From contig CAJTCR010000058.1 in the NCBI GenBank assembly GCA_910574915.1, positions 1 through 32,387 of the forward strand: a stretch of DNA of 32,387 nt, in the 5' to 3' direction. The translations under genes were made by a program, and so were the position numbers. Numbering within the stretch: position 1 is the stretch's first letter; each line of letters begins with the position of its first letter. The notes beneath the pieces are model-generated. The model did not search any database. It saw only the letters and a list, made by a program, of their open reading frames with translations, and was not told where the DNA came from. Positions 24,709 to 31,877 of the stretch are shown one piece after another. Origin of the DNA: Eubacteriaceae bacterium (GTDB lineage Bacteria; Bacillota; Clostridia; Lachnospirales; Lachnospiraceae).

Positions 24709-25185
24709 TTATTCCCATATTGTTAACAGTTCAAAGATTCCCATTGACTTTACATAATTAATAGTTTTTTTCATATCAGCATTTAGAGAAAAATCATTTT
24801 CAATTATTTGATCGTGATAACTCTTCAATGTCATATTACAATTATACATAGCCTCAAAATAATATTTATCACCCTTTTTCCCTTGATATGAGTAACTGCG
24901 CATACATTTTTCAAATATTTCAGCCAATTTAGCCTGATAAATATCATCCTCATTAAATACTCTGCGAATAAGCTGTTTGAGAATATTCCAAATACTTTTA
25001 ACATACTTTATATCCGAATATTGCAGCGTCTGCATTATTTCTAACACGGTATCTTTTATAACATCTGTATTTCCATTATTTAGTTTTAAAATATACAATA
25101 CTCCTTGTAACCCCAGCGAAACCTCGGATATCACTTTTTCGTCATTTGACCAAAATGCATCTTTAAGTTTTCCTATTGCTTCCAT
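24709..25185 (-). pseudogene. C-terminal piece of a large helical protein (possible defence protein)
   Basis: The 158 residues are almost entirely alpha-helical, with HEAT/ARM-like spacing (EVSLGLQGVLYILKL, then DIKYVKSIWNILKQLIRRVF). An excellent ribosome site (AGGAG, 6 bases from ATG 25185) could start a separate gene. But the piece continues logically from the frame upstream, which ends 22 bases inside it, so a frameshift in one long gene is about as likely. I do not recognise a catalytic motif. Direction and context tie it to the next two pieces. Confidence 0.4.
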
Positions 25186-25702
25186 AGTAATCTCCTGAAA
25201 CAGCTGTTTTTATCGATTCAAAAGCACTTCCATTAATCCCTTTTTCATTTAACAATCCTGTAATCTTTTCAATCATTGGAAGTGTTTTAGCAATTTCTAA
25301 ATCACCTTGCCCTAATGCATACAACATAACCGTAAACTCATTCAAATACCTTTTTTGCAATTTTTTCGTATCAAATCCCCAAATCTCTATTCCGCTATCA
25401 TTCTTAATCTTATTAATTCTATCTGCAACCCCATTAAGTATACCCGTCAGACAACCTGCATCCCACTTAATTCTCGTATATTTATCATTGCTCATGGGAG
25501 ATGTAAGATAAAATAAATTAATATACTGAAACACATTCCCATTCGAAGGATTTCCCAATCCTCCTGATATATAATCCTTATACAAATCAGCAAAATCTAC
25601 TTCTGTAGGATACGGTAATTCTTCCCATATTACTACATTAAATACATTCGTTTCTGGTAATATATAAGTTTGTTTTTTCCAAATAGCTTCTTCAATTTTT
25701 TT
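25163..25702 (-). pseudogene. Middle piece of the same large helical protein
   Basis: The frame is open from the A-run at 25696-25702 leftwards. It reads IEEAIWKKQTYILPETN, then VVIWEELPYPTEVDFADLYKDY, and on through helical sequence to 25163. There is no start codon near its beginning, and it joins smoothly to the end of the 25633-27165 frame if one base is re-read at that A-run. So it is the continuation of that protein after a -1 shift, either a mutation or, less likely, a programmed frameshift. Confidence 0.5.
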
Positions 25703-27165
25703 AGTTCAGCACTTGTATGTACAATTTCCTCCATAACAGTTGGCAATAAAATACTTTGATCTGTAAATATTGGAAGGCAAAGCATATCCAACATTAAAAT
25801 AAATTCAAAACTCAAACGCTGTAGTCTGCTTTGTCCAAAAGTTATTGAGTTTCCGCGGTTTCTATTTACTTCAAAAACATTTGCCTGTGTATCAGCTTTG
25901 ACGTTTGAATTTAAAATTTCCTCTCTTAATTGATTTTCCAAATTCAAAATAATCGCCCTTGTTTGATATACATTATCCTTATATTCAGAATCCGAATAAT
26001 CGTTGTCTTGCCTCACCCAATTTCCGGAAGCTATATAACACAGACTTAAGTAACTTTTATATGACGCATTATGCGAAGCATCCAATCTCTTTTTTCTTAA
26101 TTCATCCAAACATTCTTTCAAAATTCTCTCAGATAAGTCACGTTCGCCAATTTGAAGATAAAGACCTGCTTTTGCAATTTCATTTTTTATGCCTGTATGT
26201 GTCATCTTATTTAATGTACATTTCATTTCCTCAATATCAAACATGGTTGCCGCATGTCTTGCTAATTCAATCCAATATGCAGCTTTATTGGAATTAGGCA
26301 ATTGATCTAAATATTCCTCGCAAGCTGTAATAATTTGTTGATACTTTTCTTCAGCCCCATCAATTCGATACATCTGAAGCAGGTACAAATCTATTTGCAA
26401 TCTCCATTCCAGCTTCACATCCAAATTTTGTTCTTCAACAGACTTACAGATGGACTTTAGTTGATCCGCCTGATTATCATATAATGGTATCAAACACATC
26501 ATTTGCAGTTTTATCAAGTTTGACAAAGTATGTATAAAATTCGTATTAATGTTTTTACATTTAAAAATAAAAGTATTAAATCTGTCAGAAAAATAATTAC
26601 GATACTGATTCCTCTTCACTTCGGGTAACAAGACATAATCTCCCTCTTGCTCCAAAATTTCATTTGAAAACTCTAACATGTTGAGAACATATGCATCTTC
26701 TTCTCTTTCCTTCCATTTATATGGATCTTTATTTATATATGGGGCTCTGTCTTCAAAACACATCTCTTTGCTTTCTTCTATTTTAGAAAAAAATCTTTTG
26801 TATGCTTCCTCATATTTGTTATGCTCTTTTCCTTCAAGCAATGTTTCTAAATCGACCAACGCAATTTTTCTTTTCCTAAGCACTTCCTTCTCAGAATCAT
26901 TCATATTTCCAAATAAATTTATTAAATATATCTGTGGACAGTTTTCGCCCAAATTATCATGCAGCCATTCTGCCGCTGCCCCTTGCATTCCCCTATGTGC
27001 TTCATCAATGATAAAATACAGTCTGTCAGCTTTTTTCTTCGCCGTATTCTCTAATGTTTCCCAAATGGTATACTGTCGGTTATCCGAATGTTTTCCAAGA
27101 TTCCCTGTTTTCCCTAATTTCTGAGTATTCAAAAAATAGATATGCCCATCCTGCAATTTTTCCAT
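25633..27165 (-). pseudogene. In-frame fusion: restriction-helicase start joined to a large helical protein
   Basis: The first ~60 residues are a type III restriction (Res) helicase segment: GHIYFLNTQKLGKTGNL, TIWETLENTAKKK and the DEAH box in YFIIDEAHRGMQG. Immediately afterwards the sequence changes to a different protein: WLHDNLGENCPQIYLINLFGNMN, then about 400 residues of mostly alpha-helical, TPR-like sequence. The second part resembles, from memory, the C-terminal helical portion of large SIR2- or STAND-type defence proteins, but no NADase, nuclease or Walker motif is left, so that is tentative. The fusion is in frame. The frame is cut on the right by a frameshift near 27165 and on the left by the slip at 25696. 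Confidence 0.5.
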
Positions 27166-27419
27166 ATTAAAAGATCATCCTCAATGACAACGCATTGCCC
27201 GAATTTAATGCGATCCGCTTTCAAATCTATCTTCTGCTTTGACTGCTCATTTAAAGCTGGAAAATCTGAAAGCCAGACAAATATTGCCTCCAGCTGATCC
27301 GCATAGTTTTCCGTTCCAAAATAAATATCTTCTATCAAGGCTGCCATAATAATCGTCTTACCTGCACCTGTTGGAGCCTGTAAGGAAATCACTTGGGGAA
27401 TATGTGTGTTTTGATGCAT
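27129..27419 (-). pseudogene. Type III restriction helicase (Res) fragment with Walker A
   Basis: It contains PQVISLQAPTGAGKTIIMAALIEDIYFGT, the Walker A/motif I of Res-type DEAD/DEAH helicases, followed by the typical FVWLSDFPALNEQSKQKI and GQCVVIEDD. After VVIEDD the frame is wrong by one base; restoring one T gives SFNMEKLQDGHIYF, the start of the 27165 frame. The apparent ATG at 27419 is accidental: the true N-terminus lies on the other strand at 27483, beyond an inverted segment. No nuclease domain survives. Confidence 0.7.
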
Positions 27420-27546
27420 CCCAAGCGCGCTATATCGGGATTATCTTGACAATTTCAGAATTAACCAGGGGAGGAAGCAGGCATGAAAGTAGAATTATTC
27501 CCATTTCAAAAGAAGGCTGTTTATGAACTTAGGACAAGGATTCATC
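27413..27546. repeat. Small inverted segment bounded by 9-bp inverted repeats
   Basis: GATGCATCC (27413-27421) and GGATTCATC (27538-27546) are reverse complements except for one base. The segment between holds the end of a gene reading YRDYLDNFRINQGRKQA, an ATGA overlap, and the start of Res, all on the + strand. The rest of Res and the Mod gene are on the minus strand on either side. Flipping the segment would join the Res start to its body in frame. It is either a one-off inversion or a switch. Confidence 0.6.
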
Positions 27547-27593
27547 CCACTCCAAAATTAAAGAACCGTCCGAGTCTCTGCCTTTTGAAATAA
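27483..27593 (+). pseudogene. Detached N-terminus of the restriction helicase (Res), inverted
   Basis: GAGGAAG lies 7 bases before ATG 27483, which starts MKVELFPFQKKAVYELRTRI, the typical N-terminus of Res-type helicases. After the inversion boundary the frame reads 16 unrelated residues (antisense to mod) and stops at 27591. The preceding reading frame ends by ATGA overlap, as Mod-Res type operons often do. The matching body starts at 27416 on the other strand: HQNTHIPQVISLQ would follow directly after RI. Confidence 0.65.
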
Positions 27594-28167
27594 TCGCTCC
27601 GTTCGCCAGTTATTCTTTCTGTTTTTTCTTTAAGAAAACAATAGTCCATTGGTCTCGCTTTTTGTTATATGATCCCAATTTGGCAATACCTTGTTCCAAA
27701 TAATTTTTCAATGTATCAAATCCAAGTTGCCATCTTCCTTCCGTGTTGTCAGTACGAATAGGACATACTGCTCTTAATCCAAGTTTTGGAGGTTTCTTTT
27801 CTACATCATGCCTGTCAACACTTAGGGGCAATGGCGCTCCAACAGCTTCTATTTTTTTCGCTTTTTCATTGACCCAAACCGGATAGAATAAATTTGGAGA
27901 TTCTTGCCTTGATGAACCTTCTGAACCTCGCCGAAGCATACTATTCCATATGGTATCTGCCTTTGCTTCATTAGCATTCGGGTTGCTGTTATCTGTAACA
28001 TCAAGCATCGAATATTTTGTTTTTTGAATATTCATGCTTCCAAATTGTAACAAGAAAATATATTCGTCGCATCGAGCGAACTGCCCTACTCGTGTAGAAG
28101 CCTTTTTGTTAATTCTCGATGTAATCATCGCATTCTTGCTTCTGGAAACAACTCCTCCAACAAGCAC
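27538..28167 (-). pseudogene. Mod DNA methyltransferase, second fragment with a nonsense codon
   Basis: This continues the methylase from 28125 in another frame: MITSRINKKASTRVGQFARCDEYIFLLQFG, then VWVNEKAKKIEAVG, then RAVCPIRTDNTEGRWQLGF, to KKKQKE. A TAA at 27610-27612 interrupts it, yet the same frame continues LANGAIISKGRDSDGSLILEWDES up to the inversion boundary, so the TAA is a point nonsense mutation. The remaining C-terminal part, which in type III Mod proteins carries the SAM-binding FxGxG motif, is deleted. It cannot be an active methylase. Confidence 0.7.
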
Positions 28168-28868
28168 CCCAAATGCAGATACTCCTTTTCATCGATCGTC
28201 ACAATCAGTACAGAATCTTCTGGATTCAAAAGCCGTTTCGCTAATTTCAGCCGTTTCTGCATCATACTTAACCACCTACTATGGCGGTAACTGTCATTTC
28301 CATCCACATAATCATTATTGTACTTCCAATCTTTCGCACCCGTATTATATGGCGGATCAATATAAATACAATCTACCTTTCCCGCATAGAGATATTCTAG
28401 CAGTTGCAGCGCATGATAATTGTCCGCTTCAATCAATGTATGCCATAAATCACTGTCTGGCGCATTGTACACGCTATCTATCTGTTTCAAATATGGATAG
28501 ATTGGCTCTCCAAATTTTGCAACTACCACTAAGTCAGCAATGTTCCATTCTTCCTTCTCATCTTCTTTAATGCATAATGCTTTTTCATTATTTATGGCAA
28601 TCACTCTATAAATGTAATTGATATTTTCAGATTTTAATGCAACATTGCTTCCGCAATTCACAGGCATTTCATATAATGGTGTACATTCTGACAAGTGTTC
28701 TTCAAAAACAAGACCAAATTTCTTCTGTTTATTCATTCGATTTACTTCTTGTTCTATCTTATTTCTAAGCTCGACATCCTGTATCTGAGCTATCAAATCA
28801 TTAATTGCTGCCAGAAATCGGTTGGTCTCCTTTAATTTTTTATCTCTGTACTCTATAACACATTCCAA
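28125..28868 (-). pseudogene. Type III Mod DNA methyltransferase, N-terminal part
   Basis: The 247 residues include a helical N-terminal region, the DNA-methylase catalytic motif IV in CIYIDPPYNTGAKDW, and RHSRWLSMMQKRLKLAKRLL. This is a beta-class N6-adenine/N4-cytosine methylase of the type III Mod kind. The start is TTG 28868, overlapping the end of the ATP-binding protein by 16 bases, so the two were co-translated. A one-base loss near 28133 (after FPEARM) shifts the frame into the 27538-28167 piece. With Res on its other side this was a type III restriction-modification operon. Confidence 0.72.
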
Positions 28869-30232
28869 TATCCTGCTTTTTTTGATCCTACTCTCTCAAT
28901 ATAGCCATTTTTACGCAGAAATGAAATGTTGTTATCTACTGCCGTTTTACTGATTCCTAAAATCTTGCGAAGTTCCTCTGCTGTTATATTGGGGTTATCC
29001 CTCATTTCTGCCAAAATTTTTCTTCTCCTTACATTTAAAGGTTTTTTATCCCCAAGTTTATTTCCAAGTTTATTCCCAACTTTCCTGATTTTTTTCAATG
29101 GTATTGTTACAACAATTGAATTTTCTCTAAATGCAAACGCCTCTTTACCATATATTTCCGTTATTTTAGGGACTCCCCGTCCTGATTTCTCACTGATATG
29201 CAATTGCAAAAATATCTCCGACAACTTTTCATTCACAGGCACAGACTCCCCCAGATAAAAGCCTTCCATTGTCTGTGCGGGCGGTAGAGAGCCTCTTGAT
29301 AAGATTTCTATCCTGTCAGAAAAAACGGAAATCATCGGCTCGTTTCCCTCTGTCCATTTGTTATGCAGGACAGCATTGATGATTGCTTCCCGAAATGCCT
29401 TGTTATCAAACAGCGGCACTTCTTTCCTATCCACAACCCGATCTGTTTCATCTGCCTGTATGATATTGAGTACATCACCATAGCGTAATAACTCATCCAA
29501 ACTGTATAAAAGACAGTTATTCCCAAACTCCCTGACTGAAAACAGATTTGTTCCTTTCGTTTTCCCCTCAAATATAGATACTCTGAGAGGAAAATGAGAA
29601 TCGTCCGAAAGCATCTGTGCCAATAAATTGAATTGTCCTTCTTCATTTCGCAGACCTAAATTTTTTATAAAAGTCTTATCACTCAGAACAATTCCCTTTG
29701 AACCATAATATCCAAACAACTTTTGAAAAGTAAGTTCCTGATATTTTGCCGGAATTGTTTCTATGGTTTCTGTTCTCCCATCAAGCATCTTAAAAAGTTC
29801 AATCTCTCTCCTAGGATAGTCCTTGATATTGCATTTCGATGATCCAATCCTTATATACCGCTTTTCCTTAAATGCAGTAGGTATCTCAAAAGCCGCAGGT
29901 ATGACCAATACGACAACTCTTTTTTGCTGAATCTCAACTTCCTCAAAAGAAAAATTCAGGCTCGGAGAAAGATTTCGTGCAAGATAATTCTGATAAGGTT
30001 CTTTATTATAGTCACAATATTGGTTGAATGTCGTTCCAACTATTTTGTGATTCTCATCCTCAACTCCCCATATAAAATAAGCATATTTCTTATAATGGAA
30101 CGCCGCAGCGTTTGATAACGCGGAAACATACTCTCCTAATGTTTCCGGTTGAAACCAATTCTCTTTAAATTCAAACCATTCCTGTTCATCATTCATGGCA
30201 CATAAATCTAATACAATCTGTTTTATATCCAT
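28853..30232 (-). CDS. AlbA_2/RecG-like ATP-binding protein with C-terminal winged helix
   Basis: This 459-residue protein is intact. An AlbA_2/Schlafen-type N-domain comes first (EWFEFKENWFQPETLGEYVSALSNAAAF, then YFIWGVED and KEKRYIRIGSS). A GHKL-type ATP-binding region follows (FREAIINAVLHNKW, SDRIEILSRGSLP, EKSGRGVPKI). A C-terminal winged helix is at NITAEELRKILGISKTAVDNNISFLRKNGYIERVG. A linker repeat GNKLGNKLG precedes the winged helix. I prefer ATG 30232 because GAGGAG is 7 bases upstream; ATG 30238 would be too close. It heads the old Mod/Res operon. Family members are common beside restriction systems and toxins and may act as regulators. The promoter palindrome at 30255 suggests autorepression. 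Confidence 0.82.
   Translation of the reverse strand: MDIKQIVLDLCAMNDEQEWFEFKENWFQPETLGEYVSALSNAAAFHYKKYAYFIWGVEDENHKIVGTTFNQYCDYNKEPYQNYLARNLSPSLNFSFEEVEIQQKRVVVLVIPAAFEIPTAFKEKRYIRIGSSKCNIKDYPRREIELFKMLDGRTETIETIPAKYQELTFQKLFGYYGSKGIVLSDKTFIKNLGLRNEEGQFNLLAQMLSDDSHFPLRVSIFEGKTKGTNLFSVREFGNNCLLYSLDELLRYGDVLNIIQADETDRVVDRKEVPLFDNKAFREAIINAVLHNKWTEGNEPMISVFSDRIEILSRGSLPPAQTMEGFYLGESVPVNEKLSEIFLQLHISEKSGRGVPKITEIYGKEAFAFRENSIVVTIPLKKIRKVGNKLGNKLGDKKPLNVRRRKILAEMRDNPNITAEELRKILGISKTAVDNNISFLRKNGYIERVGSKKAGYWNVL
29049..29084. repeat. Tandem 12-base coding repeat encoding GNKLGNKLGDK
   Basis: On the + strand three near-copies of a 12-base unit (CAAGTTTATTTC-like) lie in tandem, encoding on the minus strand repeated Gly-Asn-Lys-Leu/Val. 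TTTATTCCCAACTTT here (29069-29083) is identical to 30254-30268 in the promoter palindrome of the same gene. Confidence 0.7.
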
Positions 30233-30254
30233 TAACATTCTCCTCGATACGGAT

Positions 30255-30316
30255 TTATTCCCAACTTTATTCCCAATTTTTTATATTATAACACATTGGG
30301 AATAAAGTTGGAATAA
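30255..30316. promoter_or_regulatory. Long palindrome around the -10 of the ATP-binding regulator gene
   Basis: The left arm (30255-30277) contains two tandem copies of CAACTTTATTCC-like units. The right arm (30295-30316) is its reverse complement except for one missing G. The 17-base centre holds TATAAT on the minus strand (30285-30290), so the arms flank the -10 of the 28853-30232 gene. This is a probable operator for its own winged-helix product. Confidence 0.65.
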
Positions 30317-30389
30317 GAATTTATATTATCTTGCTCTTTTTTACAAATGAGGTACTTCTTGAAACATTTCAATTTTGAATTTAATCCTG

Positions 30390-30555
30390 CTATTTTATAA
30401 TTTGCCAACTTTGACACTTATGATTTTGACTCATCCCTACACCCATAAGCCGCACCTGCTTTTCGACAGCCTCCACATTCTGCGCCAACTGCTCTATTGT
30501 GCCTGTGCGGTTTTCCGGCTTGATTTCCAGTTGTATCAGTTCCTTTGGGTATACT
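30390..30555 (-). pseudogene. C-terminal fragment of a transfer-region protein
   Basis: A frame continuing where the MobA relic ends reads KELIQLEIKPENRTGTIEQLAQNVEAVEKQVRLMGVG and stops at 30390. It looks like the helical end of a small conjugative-element protein, not of a relaxase. It is joined to MobA by a deletion near 30555. The remainder of 30317-30389 holds no gene. Confidence 0.35.
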
Positions 30556-30739
30556 CCGGCGGTACATGGGGCGGGAGCATGATTTCCTTGTGGGTGACTT
30601 CGGTTTTATAGGGATAATATTTCTGCTGTTGGTCGTATTCAGAGAATAGTTTCTCGCCGCTCTGGTAGGCAGCGGCAGAAACAGCGGATTCATTGTTGCT
30701 TCGCTTGATGATGGTGATTTTACAGTGCGGGCATGGCAA
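30536..30739 (-). pseudogene. MobA/MobL relaxase, N-terminal fragment
   Basis: The start CPHCKITIIKRSNNESAVSAAAYQSGEKLFSEYDQ is the N-terminus of MobA/MobL (MobQ-class) relaxases, with the catalytic Tyr probably in AAAYQSGEKL. TTG 30739 lies 7 bases after GGAGGAAGGAGGG, so the start is firm. After HVPPEYTQRN the frame ends; intact proteins continue with the HUH histidines. The rest is deleted and replaced by the fragment at 30390. An oriT-like site of the type MobQ relaxases use lies about 1 kb away at 31722-31764. Confidence 0.75.
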
Positions 30740-30778
30740 GTGTGCGCCCTCCTTCCTCCCGGATTCCGGGCATAGAAA

Positions 30779-30831
30779 AAGCAGGATAACTTTTTCAGTT
30801 TCCTGCTTGGGTGTGCCGCCGGTGGGCGGCG
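30779..30831. other. Two hairpins in the relaxase leader
   Basis: AAGCAGGA (30779-30786) pairs with TCCTGCTT (30801-30808), and GCCGCC pairs with GGCGGC at about 30815-30830. On the minus strand both lie between the GNAT gene and the relaxase ribosome site. They may terminate the GNAT transcript or attenuate the relaxase. Confidence 0.45.
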
Positions 30832-30881
30832 GAATATTTAGTTTTTTGATGGGTTATCAGTTCGACAAACGGGAATTTGTT

Positions 30882-31457
30882 TCAAGCATTGAAATACATA
30901 TCATAAACAATATATCCCTTTATATTTTTCAATGCTCCCTCATAAGTTTCTTGACACATCATACAGCGTGGCTCTTTCATCGGTATCCCACTTGTCGGAT
31001 AAATGTTATACTTTGAAGATGTTTTAAACCCAATACGATTATAAAAATGATAATCGCCCTCAACCGTAATCCCTTTATATCCTGCATTTCTAACTTTTTC
31101 AATGCCTTGTGTAAGCATTACAGAGCCAATTCCCTGATGAAAGTGGTCTGCATGAACAGCCACAGGTGCAAGCATAACGATATTTTTTTCTTCCCTGTCA
31201 TCAATGTGTACTCCATTTGGTGTTGAAGATAATGGAAATCTCGAAAACAGAAAATGACCTACTAATTTACCGTCTAATTCAGCAACAAACGATAATTCAG
31301 GGATATAATATTCCGAATCACGTATTTCTTCTACCAAAGCAATAATATCTGTTCCATCCGAGTAGTCCGTTCCTTCTCTAAATGAACGTAAAATCATTGA
31401 AATTATCTCTTTATAATCTTTATGCGTTTCTTGTCGTATTAGTATATCATTTCTCAA
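30882..31457 (-). CDS. GNAT-family N-acetyltransferase
   Basis: This 191-residue acetyltransferase has beta4/alpha3 with the acetyl-CoA loop in APVAVHADHFHQGIGSVMLTQGI (Q-x-x-G-I-G) and the family's FYNRIGF near the end. The start is TTG 31457 with AAGGAGGT 7 bases upstream. It resembles YhbS-type predicted N-acetyltransferases; the substrate is unknown. It is convergent with nothing and lies between a relaxase relic and a mobilization/recombination region, so it is probably cargo. Confidence 0.85.
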   Translation of the reverse strand: MRNDILIRQETHKDYKEIISMILRSFREGTDYSDGTDIIALVEEIRDSEYYIPELSFVAELDGKLVGHFLFSRFPLSSTPNGVHIDDREEKNIVMLAPVAVHADHFHQGIGSVMLTQGIEKVRNAGYKGITVEGDYHFYNRIGFKTSSKYNIYPTSGIPMKEPRCMMCQETYEGALKNIKGYIVYDMYFNA

Positions 31458-31631
31458 CGCTTTGACCTCCTTATATAGTCTTAGTTATTTTCTTCTCACA
31501 TTTTCAAAAGACAAACCAATCATACATATCCCCCTAAATTCCAATTTATCGCTGGCACTATTATACAGCTTTAACTTGCTAAATGGAATAGGCTTTATGA
31601 AAGATTTTCGGGCGGCAAGTCCACAAAGGGG

Positions 31632-31721
31632 TAGCTGGCAAAGCCAGCGCAGGGGAAGGGCAGCTTCCCCTGTGATGATTGGAGCAGATTGGAAATCTAC
31701 GGGAATCATCTGCTGTCCGCA
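31632..31721. other. Run of hairpins in non-coding DNA
   Basis: Three stems follow each other: GCTGGC/GCCAGC (31634-31648, loop AAA), AGGGGAA/TTCCCCT (31651-31671) and AGCAGAT/ATCTGCT (31683-31714). They are GC-rich compared with the surroundings and lead into the oriT-like hairpin. Relaxosome accessory binding, or a structured RNA, is possible. The rest of 31462-31630 shows nothing. Confidence 0.45.
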
Positions 31722-31764
31722 GGGCGCAATGCACCACTTCCCTAAGTGGTGTATAATTGCGCCC
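31722..31764 (+). other. Candidate origin of transfer (MobQ/RSF1010-like nic region)
   Basis: The inverted repeat CACCACTT (31732-31739) / AAGTGGTG (31744-31751) is followed directly by TATAATTGCGCCCT. In RSF1010-type oriT an inverted repeat is followed directly by TAAGTGCGCCCT. An outer stem GGGCGCAAT (31722-31730) / ATTGCGCCC (31756-31764) encloses it. The MobA/MobL start at 30739 is the matching relaxase class. Confidence 0.6.
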
Positions 31765-31774
31765 TATCCAAGAA

Positions 31775-31871
31775 CTCGGATAGGGCACATTATCCGAGAT
31801 AATCAATTATCCGAGGAAACTCTCAAAACCGCCAGCATAAAAGGCTTTCAGAGAAGTTGCCTCGGATAATG
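31775..31871. repeat. TTATCCGAG repeats downstream of the tyrosine recombinase
   Basis: ATTATCCGAG (31789-31798), AATTATCCGAGG (31805-31816), the inverted CCTCGGATAATG (31860-31871) and CTCGGATA (31775-31782, within the stem GCCCTATCC/GGATAGGGC) form direct and inverted copies just past the recombinase stop. They look like recombinase binding sites or an element end. Confidence 0.5.
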
Positions 31872-31877
31872 TAAGAA

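Noticed and set aside
25959..27124. + strand frames opposite the helicase/helical-protein fusion
   Set aside because: Ser/Leu-rich shadow frames without ribosome sites or recognisable motifs.
30418..30693. 91-codon minus frame overlapping the MobA start
   Set aside because: It is out of frame with the conserved MobA N-terminus and reads as low-complexity Arg/Pro/Ser sequence.
31462..31869. 135-codon + strand frame across the hairpin region
   Set aside because: It runs through at least five stems and the oriT-like site and has no ribosome site; the DNA structure explains the region better.
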